Source: Pogona vitticeps (Eukaryota > Chordata > Lepidosauria > Squamata > Agamidae). Taken from it: 64,000 nt of DNA. The DNA is taken from assembly GCF_051106095.1 (NCBI RefSeq), contig NC_135787.1:158170001-158234000 (forward strand). The letters are read 5' to 3'. Shown here in pieces: positions 1 to 10,963 of this stretch (position 1 is the first letter of the stretch; each line of letters starts with the position of its first letter). The notes below the pieces were generated by a model. The model did no database searches. It saw nothing but the letters and a program-made list of their open reading frames with translations, and was not told the origin of the DNA. Position numbers and translations under genes: made by a program.

Positions 1-1009
1 CCAGCCTCTTCCCATAACCATGTCTAAACAAATCAATAACCTCTACAGAGTCCATGATCCTGGAGCTCTATTTCTTCAAAAACGACCAGCTCCAAACTCT
101 GTTTTTGTCGAAGCCTCACAATCCAGATCTCAACATCGACAAACCCTCATACCACCAAATCAAGACAGTAGAATGATAGACTCAATGGGAAGATGGCTTT
201 ATTCATCAGCAGCGTTCACTATGCATGTCACTAACTAGCAGGGAGCCATGGGTGCATATCAATGTTTCCTTTGGGACAATATGTCAACCTTTGTCTAATC
301 TTTACCAGAAGATAAAAAAGTACTCGCCCATACCTTTCAACAAGAAGTTCTTTCCATTGCCAAACAACAGTTGCTTTCTGCTAGGCACACGGTAGATGCC
401 ACAGCAAAGTCAATGGCCACTTCAGTAACCTTACGACATTTCTCTTGGCTAAGGACAGCTGGCCTGGCTGAGGATGCCCGTGCATGTTGCATGTATCAAA
501 GACCTTCCATTTGATGAGGCAGGCCTCTTTAATGCTGAAACTGATGATATTTTGGAAAATGTGCAAAAGAAAAGATCAGCAGCTTGGGAATTCATCCATC
601 TTACCAACAACACCCCCAACAAAATCATTGGAGACGACCGTACAACTCATATCAAAAATTCCAATGTGATCCTCCAAAACAAACATCTTATACACACTAT
701 TTCAGAAATCAAAGAAATAAACCCTGCCAACAACCCATTACTGATTGCAAGCCCAAACATCACGCTTGATGCTCCCATGACCAAGATCGCACACCACTCC
801 AGACATCCTGCCATCTGGAAACACCTACCTGTCTGGGAATCCATCATTACAGTACCTGGGTACTGTCCATCATCTGCAACGGCTACCCTATCCATTTCCA
901 ACTTCCTCCGGTAATACACGTCATCTCTCCACCATCTCCAACTCTACAAGCGGAAATAAAAAATTTACTCCTCAAAGACGCCATATAACCCATCTCACAA
1001 CACAACAAA

Positions 1010-1400
1010 AGGTTTTTCTCTCACTATTTCACCGTACCCAAAAAGGACGGGGGTCTTCACCCTATCTTAGACCTACAAGAGTTAAACAAATACATCATTA
1101 CCACAAAGTTCTATATGGTTACCCTCAAATCAGTTCTCCCTTTACTCCACAAAAACAACTGATTAACTGTTATAGATCTCAAAGACGCATACTTCCATAT
1201 TTCCATACATCCCTCACACAGAAAATTCCTTCAATTTCAGCTAGGATCACAAGCCTACCAATTCAAAAGTCTTTCTTTCAGCCTTGCTACAGCTCCAAGA
1301 ATATTCACCAAGTGCATGGCACCGGTAGCTGCTTACCTCAGGTTGCAAAAAAGTCTCATATTTCTATATATTGATGATTGGATCCTTGTAGCTCATTCCC
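1010..1400 (+). mobile_element. DIRS reverse transcriptase region
   Basis: Part of the fossil DIRS element. The translation shows RT family features, including a VPKKDGG-like start, LTVIDLKDAYFHI (palm aspartate) and YIDDW at the catalytic box, a spelling typical of DIRS and related RTs. It is followed at about 1850 by an RNase H start (TTDASLTGWGAH). Decayed. Confidence 0.8.
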
Positions 1401-2063
1401 GTCGCAAGGCCCAATGAGACACTTCACCCTTACCCTCCTTCACGATCTCAGTCTCACTGTCAACGAACAAAAATCAAATTTGAAACCTACACAAATTAAT
1501 CATTATATAGGCGCATGCATAGATTCCACACAAGCTTGTGCCTTTCTTCCTCCAGACAAGAGAGAAAATCTCATTGCACTACTTTGAGTTTTCACACACA
1601 CACCATGCTATGGTACCTGCTTTGACTGTGCAGCGTATACTAGGCACCATGGCCTTTATAACTTCAGTAGTGCAGCACGTACATCTCAAGATGAGATCTC
1701 TTCAGTCCTGGTTTCTTACCCTCTTCGGCCCGCTCACAGACCTTCCTTACACACTTTTAAGGGTCACCCCAGCACCCGCCTCCCAACTTCAGTGGTGGCG
1801 TTTTCCTCCCAACCTATCCGTCAGGCAGCCGTTCCGACAGCCACAACCACAAATAAAGGTCACCACCGATGCCAGCCTCACAGGCTGGGGAGCTCACTGC
1901 AGATCTCTCAAAATCCACACCAAGTGGTCTTCCAGAGAGAAATTGCTTCCCATCAACAAATTAGAGCTGTTGGTGATTATAAAAGCTTGCAAAGCTTTCA
2001 GAAATCTCCTCACTAGCAAGATTGTAACAATTGCCACTGACAACACCACGGCAATGTACTATA

Positions 2064-2877
2064 CAGTCAACCCTCGACTTACAAACGGCTCGAGTTACAA
2101 ACATTTCGACTTACAAACCACTCTGATAGAAAAATATTGACTCGACTTGCACACTTAGATTCGAGTTACAAACCAAAAAAAACGTGTTTGAGGTGGGGAA
2201 AGCATGAAGTTTGAACTTTCAGTTAACCGTTGGCCAGTGAAGAGGGTGCTTATCTACTTCCTCGCTCTTCCCAGCATTTTGAGAGTGGATTTGGAGACAG
2301 TCTTCAGACTGCCTGATACTGCCTGGTATTGCTGGTATTGCCTGGTACAGTGCGGTATGGACTGTATTTTTATTTTTTGGCGCTTTTTTAATTTTTGATT
2401 TTTGGATTTTTAAAAGGTGTTCCCTCCCTCCTTTGCTGCCCCCCCTTTCCCCAAAAGGTGCTTGTATTGGCTTGTCTTGATTTAAAAGGTGCTTTTCAAG
2501 GTGATCTGTTGTCTGAAAGGTGCTTGGTTTTTTCCAGAAGGTACTTGTCTTGGCTGAAAATGTGCTTTTCAGGGTGTTCTGTTGAAAAGGTGTCTGTTCC
2601 CTCCTTCTCTCCCTCATTTCTTTCCTTTTTTTTTAACCTAAGTCATTTTAGATTAAAAGGAAAAAAAGAAATTCTGCCCCTAGTGGTAGGAACGGATTAA
2701 CCAGCTTTGCCTTAGTTCCTGTGGGAAATGCCCCTCAACCTAAGAACCAAAAACAGCCGGAACAGATTAATTGGTTTTCAGTGCATTCCTATGGGAAATG
2801 CTGATTTGACTTACAAACTTTTCGACTTACAAACTGCCTTCCAATACGGATTAAGTTTGTAAGTCGAGACCCCACTG
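2064..2877. mobile_element. Tigger-like MITE inserted in the DIRS element
   Basis: The ends are inverted (CAGTCAACCCTCGACTTAC against GTAAGTCGAGACCCCACTG) and flanked by TA on both sides, as in pogo/Tigger transposons. The motif CGACTTACAAAC recurs inside both ends. The interior (2200-2650) encodes no recognisable transposase, so the copy is non-autonomous. DIRS RNase H similarity resumes directly after the right TA, so this insertion is younger than the DIRS copy. Confidence 0.85.
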
Positions 2878-3329
2878 TATTCTGAAACAAGGTGGCACCC
2901 ACTCTCCACGTCTCCTCTATTTAGTGGTTGACCTCTGGGAGTGGTGCCTAACACATCATATTTGTCTCACAGCTTTACACATTGCTGGTCATGACAACAA
3001 CTTAGACAATCTACTCAGTCTCACAAGCTCTCAAGCTCACGAATAGGAGTGAGACCAATCAGTTTTTCTTCACCTATGCGAACGATGGGGCAAACCAACT
3101 CTCGATCTCTTTGCCTCCCATGTGAATAGGAAGTGCAAATGATACTGCTCCCAAGCCGGCACTGGCGGATACTCCCAAGGAGGAGCATTCGTTGGCCAAT
3201 GGCCCAAGATTCTCGCTTACCTTTTTCTGCCATTTCCGCTTCTCCACAAGGTCTTGGTTTGCTTACATCAAGACAATTGTTATAGCCCCTTGGTGGCCGA
3301 GATAACCCTGGTTTCAAGTCCTTCACAAT

Positions 3330-4440
3330 CTCTCATCAGACATTCACCACCTCGCTTGCCTGCCCCACCTCCTCATGCAGAACAACGCCCAAGTACTCCA
3401 CCCAGACTTACCTGTTCTGCACCTGGCAGCATGGAGGATTCTGCCTCGCTAATGAATGTCCTCTGTCGATCAAAGAAGACCTCCATTAGAAAGGCTTACC
3501 TACAGTATATAATTGGAAGAGATTCAAATTTTCACTGAAGCTTCTTCATTGCCTTCTATCAACCCATCACTTGCTACTGTTCTACGTTTTTTGCTTCATC
3601 TCAAGTCTAGCCGCTTTTTCCTCTCTTCCTTCAGAGTTTACGTCTCTGCCATAGTTTCTTATCAGCCCCTAACTCTCCAGCAGCTGATTTCTTCAAGCAT
3701 CCAACATTGAAACACTTTCTTAAAGGTCTGCCTCATATCTACCCAGATACCTGCCCACCGTCCCCGCAATGGTCACTAACACTAGTACTGCAACAACTTA
3801 CTAAAGGTCCTTTCAAACCTTTAGCTTCAATTTTTACAACTACTTACCTTAAAAACAGTTTTCCTCATCACCATCACCTCAGCTCGATAACTAGTGAGTT
3901 AGCGGCCTTATGTCACGCCTATCCTTATTTATTTATTTATTTTATTTATATCCCGCCTATCTAGTCAATTAAGACCACTCTATGTACAGTTTTTTTTTCT
4001 GGACAAAATCAAACTATCCATGGATAATTCTTTCCTCCTCAGAGTCGTCTCTCAATTCCATCTCTCTCAGCCGTTTATCCTTCCTTCTTTCTTCCCGTCA
4101 CCATCCACAAGAAATAATCCTCCATAATTTAGACGTTAGGCGATCCCTTGCCTTTTACGTCCAACGCACCCAACCTTTCAGGTGTTCACTTAGACTTTTC
4201 ATAAATCACCAACCACCTAATAAAGGTTGCCAGGTGACCTCTCAAACTATATCTAGATGGGTCGCTTCAACCATTCACCTCGCGTATCAGTTGGCATGCA
4301 AACCAGTCCCAAAGGTGATTCGCCCTCACTCTACCAGAGCAGTGGCGACCTCTATGGCATTCCTACGTACTGTACCTCTTACAGACGTCTGCACCTCTGC
4401 CACCTGGGCACAGCCATTCACTTTGATCTGGCATTAGAGA
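3330..4440 (+). mobile_element. DIRS tyrosine recombinase region
   Basis: Part of the fossil DIRS element. Near the end the translation reads PHSTRAVATSMAF and, about 25 residues later, ATWAQPFTL. These match the conserved HxxR box and the region before the catalytic tyrosine in DIRS recombinases. Decayed. Confidence 0.7.
3925..3990 (-). repeat. L2-type LINE 3' tail (short fragment)
   Basis: Read on the minus strand it ends in GGCGGGATATAAATAA followed by (AAAT)n. This resembles the 3' tails of other L2-like copies in the window. It is only about 60 bp and lies inside the DIRS fossil. Confidence 0.4.
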
Positions 4441-4539
4441 CTTGATCTCCGACAGAAGTCTGATGTGACCTTTGGACGTGCTGTTCTAGCCTCTACCTTG
4501 GTGTGATGCTCTGCCTCCGGGTAAGACAGCTTTTTAGTC

Positions 4540-4880
4540 ACCCAGGGTGTGATTCACAGAGGCCACGAAGAAGAATGACAGGTTATCCGCCTGTAATTGT
4601 AGTTCTTTGAGTGGGCCTCTGTGATTCACACATCCCGCCGGTCCTCCCCACTGTCACACCATTCTGCTTAATGTAGCGACAGTTGACACAACTGAAAGGG
4701 AAGCCTTGGCGCCAAGGTACTTATATGAGGGGGTAGGGGCCTTATTCTAATATGCTTTTTGCTACTGTAGAAGCTCTAGAACTTTCTGATGAGGCTCCGT
4801 GCAGGCACGGATCACCCAGGGTGTGAATCACAGAGGTCTGCTCGAAGAGCTACAATTACAGGTGGGTAACCTGTCATTAT
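4540..4880. repeat. Complementary repeats at the 3' end of the DIRS element
   Basis: A segment at about 4543-4640 is itself nearly palindromic (GATTCACAGAGGCC against GGCCTCTGTGATTCAC). It is repeated in inverted orientation at about 4815-4880, sharing CTACAATTACAGG and AACCTGTCATT. Such inverted, complementary repeats are the expected DIRS terminal and internal repeat structure and mark the end of the element. Confidence 0.7.
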
Positions 4881-5568
4881 TTAGAAGGATAATCCAGTGA
4901 TTCAGAGTTAATCCGTGTATGTTGCTTGCATTGCAGCAAAAAAGCCCGCAAAACAACAACCCAAATAGTAACTGCTTTTTTGCAAGGACTACCAGGTTTT
5001 TCTTAATAACATAAATAAAATGTCATATATATCATTAGTTTGTAAAATCCATTTGGCTTTGTTGTTTGTGTGAATTAGATCTGACATGGCAATCCTAGTA
5101 GGGTTTTTTATGTATGCGAGGTGTTCAAGGGGTTGTTTCCCATTTCCCCACAAATGAATTTCCTTGTCCAAAAATGTTTGAACGCTGGACTCTACTTCCT
5201 ACATCACCCTGGCTGTTTCTGTCATTGAAAAAAAAGAAATTTGTTTTTTAAAAGGTAGCCATGTTAGTCTGTATTAGCATATTAGGCAAAAAGAAGATAA
5301 TTAAAAAAGAGAAGAAGGCAAAAACGTTGTGGCATCTGTGTTTGGCATTAAATTCTAAAAACCCCTGGATTCAGATTCCCATTTGCTTTGTTCTGTAACT
5401 AGCTGTTCTTAGCAGTTCTCATAGAGTTTGTAAAGATGACTGGTCATAAACAAAACATGTATTCTGCATTTCATTCATTGAAGTGTGCGTAAAATTTAAT
5501 GTGTACTCTGTTTTGGAATTTAGAGTACAATGTGCACTAATGCTTTCCAATTATATGTTGTATTGTAG
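4881..5568 (+). other. APAF1: APAF1 intron, no recognised feature
   Basis: AT-rich intron sequence between the DIRS end and the first APAF1 exon in the window. I see no coding, RNA or repeat signature in it. Confidence 0.5.
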
Positions 5569-5694
5569 CTAATCAATGGAAACACAGGCCATACAGTTTA
5601 TCTGACTGAAATGCAGGCATCATGCATTTGCTGTTGTTGCCTAAGTGAAGATCTGCAGGTTGCTGCATTTGGACAGAGGAATGGAACAGTAAAG
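5569..5694 (+). CDS. APAF1: APAF1 coding exon (WD40), first in window
   Basis: APAF1 is the cytosolic apoptosome scaffold. Its WD40 propellers hold it inactive until cytochrome c binds; it then assembles and activates caspase-9. This 42-codon exon (start LINGNTGHTVYLTE, end FGQRNGTVK) matches the human segment around LIDGKTGQIIYLTEAQ. It is flanked by TTGTAG and GTAAGG splice sites and is phase 0 at both ends. Together with the next six exons it forms the last 308 residues, roughly human 941-1248, within the C-terminal propeller. The run SCICCCC is richer in cysteine than I recall for human (SCCC). Upstream exons lie before the window. Confidence 0.93.
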
Positions 5695-6487
5695 GTAAGG
5701 TAGTTACGTTTTTGAATGAGAATTTTGTACTTGTGTTTTCCAGCTGAGATCATTTAAGATACTGTAAAAATATGACAAAATAGCAGTTAGGCTGTCACAG
5801 CCCAAGCCTGTAAGAACGAGTTGGAAACGAGCCATGTTTTCTTAGATTTGGTACCCTTCTTCCCAAAGAATCTAACATGTTAGCTTGCAGAGATTAATAG
5901 GGTTTCCAGTATTCATACATAGTACATTCTCCTGCTCAGTTAACTTAATGGTTTTGGTTTTTAAAAATACATATTTAACCATATGATAAATATTAGAACA
6001 GAATGACTGTCAGTTTCATGCCAATTAGGTAAGCTGTGTTTGTGGGAAATGATCCAGTGAAAAGCAAAGCATGCTTAATAAAAGAATATGTAGGTGTTAT
6101 GGATTTTATGTCTCCCTATCCTAAGACCTAATGATGTAGACTATCTGAGAGAGACAAAAATGAAGCATTGATGTCTACTTTCCTCAAAATTCATTGTGTT
6201 CCATTTCGTTTTCCAGGCTGAAGTCTAATGTAGAAAATAGTTTAGAGCTAAATATTAGTTTGCTAATGTATCTCTGTATGTATGTTAGCCTCTTCAGTTT
6301 CAAGTCATGAAGGCATCATTCTTCTATGAGAGCTTTAATTCCAGTAGCTTTTGCCCAGTTATCTTCTTCCACATTTTAATGAATATTTATGTATTATATA
6401 GTGCTTAATATGTAGTGTACCACTACATGTATCTATTTTGAAAACAATACTGATTATATAAAATGTAATATGGAATACTAAATGTTA
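5695..6487 (+). other. APAF1: APAF1 intron, no recognised feature
   Basis: AT-rich intron sequence with no convincing repeat or coding signal. Confidence 0.5.
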
Positions 6488-6742
6488 TTGAGATCACAGA
6501 CATATAAGTAACCTGTTGATGCTGTGCTAATGAAGAGCCTCGTGGCACAATGATTAAACTGCTGTACTACTTCCAAAACTGCTCACAATCCAGGGGTCAA
6601 TCCCAGGTAGCCGGCTAAAGGTTTACTCAGCCTTCTTTCTTTCTGAGGTTGGTAAAATGAATACTCAGCTTACTAGGGGTGGCAGCAATGTGTAGCCTGC
6701 ATAATTAACTTGTAAACTGTCCAGAGAGTGTTTTAAGCACTA
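6488..6742 (+). mobile_element. tRNA-derived SINE, first part (interrupted copy)
   Basis: The tRNA-like head reads AGCCTCGTGGCACAATGATTAAACTGC with a B-box-like GGGTCAATCCC downstream. The body matches minus-strand copies at 8061-8265 and 43992-44275. The 3' end resumes at 7582-7612 (TGGGGCAGTATATAAGCAGT) after a nested insertion. The 43 bp before the head (6488-6530) are shared with the copy at 43992-44275. Confidence 0.8.
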
Positions 6743-7570
6743 GCATAGCATAGGCATCCTTCAGTCTCGAGAGACTATGGTAACATGCTCTGAATTGAGG
6801 AGTGTCCTCTCCAGAGCATGAAGCCCGGGTAAGGTAATATGGAGGATAGGCTGTTACCCAAGCAGCAGATCCCCCCTCTCCACATTGCTGAAATGGTCCA
6901 ATGGAAAGGCAAGAGCCAATACAACTGGTTCCAGCAATGTCGCAGGAGTTAGCAGAACGACACATGCTGCCTTCGGGACTCCAGCTCCAGATTTTGCCTC
7001 GAGGTTAACTCCTGAAGCCTTTTCCATGAGTGGATATAGCCACAAGGCAGTGGAGGTTTGAAATTGGAGTTTTCCTTCTCCTAGATGTGCTGCCTTCCGT
7101 GGCTGACGAGCCCCACCTACCCGGCCTGCTCTTTAATAGTGCAAAAGTATGATCTGATCCTTAAAACTTTCCTGACTCCCCGGCTTATGCAAATCTCATT
7201 GCCTTTCCTATTTACCATATTAAGGCCAGATATAAAATCCTGGGACACGGTCTTTTAAATCAGGAAGTCCCACCCCTAGGCCCCACCCCCAGGCCATGTG
7301 CTCAGGAGACAAAAAGAAAGCCCAGGAAAAAAAAACTCAGCAAGGCATCCATGCAAACAGACCTGGCCTTCGCCTTCAGCCCAGCTTCCTAGGGGAAAGG
7401 GTCCAGGGGCCTGGGACACGCTCTTTTAAATCAGGAAGTCCCACCCCAGGCCCCACCCCCAGGCCATGTGCTCAGGAGACAAAAAGAAAGCCCAGGAAAA
7501 AAAACTCAGCAAGGCATCCATGCAAACAGACCTGGCCTTCGCCCTCAGCCCAGCTTCCTAGGGGAAAGGC
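6743..7570 (-). mobile_element. Non-LTR retrotransposon-like insertion (Vingi-like), nested in SINE
   Basis: This 828-bp insert is flanked by a perfect 11-bp target duplication, TTTAAGCACTA (6732-6742 and 7571-7581), inside the SINE. Its left end, GCATAGCATAGGCATCC, looks like a short-repeat 3' tail, so the element reads on the minus strand. The block GGCATCCTTCAGTCTC recurs at about 55961. I recall this block from lizard repeats of Vingi/RTE type, but the family name is uncertain. No open reading frame survives. Confidence 0.6.
7241..7569. repeat. Tandem duplication, period 171 bp
   Basis: Two nearly identical copies (7241-7411 and 7412-7569), each starting TGGGACACG and containing CCATGTGCTCAGGAGAC. 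The difference is a handful of bases, so the duplication is recent. It lies inside the nested insertion. Confidence 0.9.
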
Positions 7571-7581
7571 TTTAAGCACTA

Positions 7582-7612
7582 TGGGGCAGTATATAAGCAG
7601 TACACTTTAATG
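7582..7612 (+). mobile_element. tRNA-derived SINE, 3' end of interrupted copy
   Basis: TGGGGCAGTATATAAGCAGT matches the 3' end of the minus-strand copies at 8061 and 43992. It completes the SINE that starts at 6488-6531. Confidence 0.75.
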
Positions 7613-8060
7613 TAGTAGCAAAATGTCTATTTCAACTCCATACAGATAACTATCCTGTGTCTGACCTTAGTCTAGACCAAAGAAGCTTTATTTCTTATTT
7701 TCTTCTTTAATTGTATTAATTCTCTGTTAGAATTATACAGAATTGCTGTAAACATCAATTTTTATGCCTCAGGCAGGGATCATTATTTCTTTTGATCTCC
7801 ACAAATTTTCCTTCAAAATTTTGTGAGTGTTTATGAACCTTCTTTTCTGTATAGAACCCTCTGAGGCCTGGGAGGGCAAACAATGTGGACGTTTTAGGAC
7901 TCTAATGTGGCCTGCCAAAAAATAGGCTAAGAGAATTGAGAAAATGTGCATAGAAAACTAATTGCATGCCAACATCTGCATTTGGGGGTTGCAGGTTTGG
8001 AAAATAGCAGTAATAGAAACTTTGATTTAGATTTATTTAAAAACAAAGCAAATTGAAGCA

Positions 8061-8265
8061 ATGTGTGCTGCTTATATATTGCCCCATAGTGATGAAGCAC
8101 TCTCTGGGCAGGCTAGACATTGTGACCTGGGTCCTCAGTTTACCAGTGTCAGGACAGAAAACTGAATCAACCTTTAGCCAGCTGTCTAAACCATTGGGAT
8201 CAAACTCAGGTTGTGAGCAGGTCTTGACTGCAGTTTAACCACTGCAACATGAGGCTATACACTGT
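8061..8265 (-). mobile_element. tRNA-derived SINE
   Basis: On the minus strand it runs from GCAGTGGTTAAACTGCAG through a diverged B box (TTTGATCCC) to CTATGGGGCAATATATAAGC. It is the same family as 6488-7612 and 43992-44275, in an APAF1 intron, and diverged. Confidence 0.75.
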
Positions 8266-8386
8266 ACTAGGGCTTAAAAAAGAGAATTGTTAAGTGTCTG
8301 CCTCCATACTATTGTTTCTGCCCTTCTATAGTGTATGCACATAGAACTCCTTACTATACACCATTGTCTGATCTCTTTTTAAAAAG

Positions 8387-8512
8387 GTAATAAACCTGCC
8401 AAATGGAAATGTTTTAAAATCCAGAACTGGACACACAGAAGCTGTGCAACATTGTCAGTTTACTTCTGATGGAAACACTCTTGTTTCAAGCTCAGATGAC
8501 TCTACTATACAG
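8387..8512 (+). CDS. APAF1: APAF1 coding exon (WD40 blade)
   Basis: A 42-codon phase-0 exon starting VINLPNGNV and ending SSSDDSTIQ, between an AAAAAG acceptor and a GTGTGT donor. The TGHTEAVQHCQFTSDGNTL core is a WD40 blade with the GH dipeptide and the SSSDD turn. It corresponds to human FQHKKTVWHIQFTADEKTL...SSSDDAEIQ. The next exon opens with the VW that completes the repeat. Confidence 0.95.
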
Positions 8513-9394
8513 GTGTGTGGATGTTTTTGAACTATTGTTTTATGGTGTAGAATGTTTCTGAAGAAATACGTACAGCCTGGCAAAATGTATGTTTTCTTGA
8601 ATCTCAGTGGAAGTGACTAGATGGGCCATAATTGATTCAAGAAGAATTATTTCAGGTTTATTATTAAGATATCTTGCCTTAGAATGAAAAGGTAAGTGTA
8701 TAATCTGTGGTGATTTTATTTTAGTACAATGAAATTATTTTACAGAACTATTTGGGGATTTTTAGCTCCAGATTAGCCACCAACCTTCTAAAAAAAAATT
8801 CTGCTGTATGCCAGTTGCTGAAATTTATTAATGAAAATGACGTATTTATAATTATTTGACACTGTGATGTTAATCAGTGTTTAATAATTGCAAAAAATAG
8901 TAAAACAAAAAAAGATGCTGAAAGCAGGAGACAATACAAACCATACCTGTTTCAGTGCTTTTAGCTTTTCAGATTTTTTTCTCTGGATTGCTGTCTTGAG
9001 ACTTATATGCACTTTAAAATCCCATGACTTCATTGGGACATCTGGATAACTGTCATAATATTTAAGTCTTAATCATTGGGAGATTGATAAATGTACCTGT
9101 AATATGTGGAAAATAATCAACAGAATGGCTGTGTGTAATGATGTTGCACTCTTGGAGACACGGATAGATATACAAACCACATTGGGGGAGACAGTCTCTT
9201 AAACTCTTGTGCGGGGCTATTGCTGTATCAATTGCTAACAAATAAAGGCTTCCTTTGCCAATTAGGGGTTCATTAGGGTATTCCTGTGGGTGTGAACATG
9301 TGGGTGGAGAGTAGCAGGTGGTGGTGGTAGTGGGGAATAATTCCAGCAGGCATCCTGTTCTTCAGGACATTGGAAGCATAATGCAGTAGGAATG
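8513..9394 (+). other. APAF1: APAF1 intron, no recognised feature
   Basis: Intron sequence. Around 9120-9380 it is less AT-rich and contains AATAAAGG, but I cannot assign it to a family. Confidence 0.4.
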
Positions 9395-9865
9395 CCTATC
9401 ATTCTTTCTCAGCTGGACAGCACTGTGGGATCATTCCAGCGCGTAGACGGTGCTGTAGAGATGCTTGATTAGTCCACATTTAGCTTCAGCACCGGCTGTA
9501 TCCCTATTCCTCGATCTGCCTTTTGACTGACCAGGAGCACCTCTGTATTGTCTGGATTAAGTTTCAGTTTTTTCACCCTCACTCAGTTTATTACTGATAC
9601 CAAACACTGATCTAGAGCTGAAGTAGTTACCTTGGATTTAGGTGGCAAGGAGAGGTAGAATTGAGTGTCATTTGCATACTGGTGATTCTGAAACCCAAAA
9701 TTCTGGACAATCTCTCTCAACAGTTTCATGTACATATTGAATAGCATAGGAGACAAAACAGAACCCTGAGGGGACCCTACAAGTCAGCAGTCAGGGTGTC
9801 AAAAAGGTGTCCTCAGCATCACCTCCTGAGTTCTCTCTTCCAGGAAAAACCTAATAACTGATATA
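9395..9865 (-). mobile_element. L2-type LINE fragment, reverse transcriptase
   Basis: The minus-strand translation gives GSVLSPMLFNMYMKLL, HQYANDTQFYLSLP (the catalytic box, normally YADD) and KLKLNPDNTEVLLV. These are the familiar palm motifs of L2/CR1-group RTs. The fragment is truncated at both ends and lies antisense in an APAF1 intron. Confidence 0.75.
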
Positions 9866-10112
9866 TTTTGACATGTAAATGTCAATCTTACAGTGCTTTT
9901 GCTTAAATAGATGCATCGTATGGTTGAAAGCTCTGATACTGGTAATTATTTCCATTATGATGTTCCAAGTTAAATGTTACATATATCAACAACTTGATCT
10001 AAGTGCTTTAGAATACAGTTACTGTCCTGAAAAATACCTGTGAGTGTCTTTGAGGATTTTTTTTTTTTAAAAAATCTTTTTTCCAATTCATTTTCATGTC
10101 TGTTTTATCGAG

Positions 10113-10232
10113 GTGTGGAATTGGCAGTCAGAGGAATGCATTTTTCTCAAAGGCCACAATGAACCTGTCAAAAACTTTTCTCTTTTGAAACATTTAAGGC
10201 TTTTTTCATGGTCATTTGATGGGACAGTTAAG
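10113..10232 (+). CDS. APAF1: APAF1 coding exon (WD40 blade)
   Basis: A 40-codon phase-0 exon, VWNWQSEECIFLKGH to SWSFDGTVK, with a CGAG acceptor and a GTAAGT donor. It matches human VWNWQLDKCIFLRGHQETVKDF...LSWSFDGTVK closely. It contains the GH start of one blade and the SFDGTVK strand that leads into the next exon's LW. Confidence 0.96.
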
Positions 10233-10287
10233 GTAAGTTAAAAGCACCTTGACAGCTTAAATTAATGCCTGTATCTAAAATTCCTTT

Positions 10288-10485
10288 CTTATGTCCTGTC
10301 AAATCATGTGCAACTTACAGCAGCCCTAACAGGTTGCTGTAAGTTTCAAGGTATGTTAAATAATTAAGGTTTTGCTATTATTTTACTGTCCCCACCCCCA
10401 ACGAGTTTTCATGGCTGTTTCAAGATTTGAACCCAAGCCTCTGGAGTCCTAGCCCTTTGCTCTGTCTATGACACTACACTGGCCT
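10288..10485 (-). mobile_element. tRNA-derived SINE with AAGTT...TTGACAGGAC tail
   Basis: On the minus strand a tRNA-like head (AGACAGAGCAAAGGGCTAGG, B box GGGTTCAAATC) is followed by a body ending GCTGTAAGTTGC...TTGACAGGAC. This is like the GCCATAAGTCGGA...TTGACGGCAC ends of common squamate SINEs. It is related to the copies at 17222 and 25896. Confidence 0.6.
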
Positions 10486-10963
10486 TTTAAACATACAGAA
10501 AAGGAAATGTCATTCACCTGAAACGTTGTTTCTTTTGTTTTATAGAAACAAAATCAGGTGCATCCAGAGGTGTTGTGTAGGAATTAGAAATAGGTATGAA
10601 TTACTACTTAGGTGGTTTGTGCCATTTTGTTCTTCTGATGAACAAGTTTTGGGTGGTTCCCAGCCCCACCACCTCTGGTGGGCACCCACGCAAAGGCAGC
10701 ACATCAGCTTCCTTGCCCTGCCTCTTCTGGGTGCTGCCTCTGAGTGGGTATCCACTGAAAGAGGCAAGGTTGGGAAGCACAGAACTCTTGTTTGTCTGAT
10801 CCTCTAGTAAGAATCTATTTTTAACTATAAAGTACACAGTAGACGAAAATTGTTTAAAGGTTTAAATCCATCAGCTACTAAGTTCTTCTGAAGCAAAGAA
10901 TTTACATCTGTTTGTATGTTCTGTAAAAGGAGAACTATTCAGTGATCAATTTTAATGTTGCAG
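10486..10963 (+). other. APAF1: APAF1 intron with local hairpin
   Basis: Mostly unremarkable. A GC-richer patch at 10640-10785 contains short inverted repeats (around CCACCACCTCTGGTGGGC). The open frames across it on both strands look like chance. Confidence 0.35.

Larger units (their letters stand above)
1..4880 (+). mobile_element. DIRS-type tyrosine-recombinase retrotransposon, decayed
   Basis: A fossil DIRS element that begins before the window. Its parts run in the usual DIRS order: a gag-like stretch (about 250-915), reverse transcriptase (about 1010-1400), RNase H (about 1850-2060, continuing after an insertion at about 2880-3010), a tyrosine recombinase (about 3330-4440), then complementary terminal or internal repeats (about 4540-4880). 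DIRS elements use a tyrosine recombinase instead of a DDE integrase and have split or inverted repeats in place of LTRs; the repeat layout here agrees. The copy is broken in many places and interrupted by a Tigger-like MITE, so it is old. It lies in an APAF1 intron in the gene's sense orientation. Confidence 0.85.

Noticed and set aside
7296-7610. 104-codon open frame
   Set aside because: It arises from the 171-bp tandem duplication; the repeated peptide (CAQETKRKPRKK-like) is a product of the repeat.
9120-9380. Possible LTR (AATAAAGG in a GC-richer patch)
   Set aside because: No TG...CA borders, no partner copy and no internal retroviral sequence.
10526-10837. Overlapping open frames on both strands in an APAF1 intron
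   Set aside because: Short, mutually overlapping, and over a patch with local inverted repeats; they look like chance.
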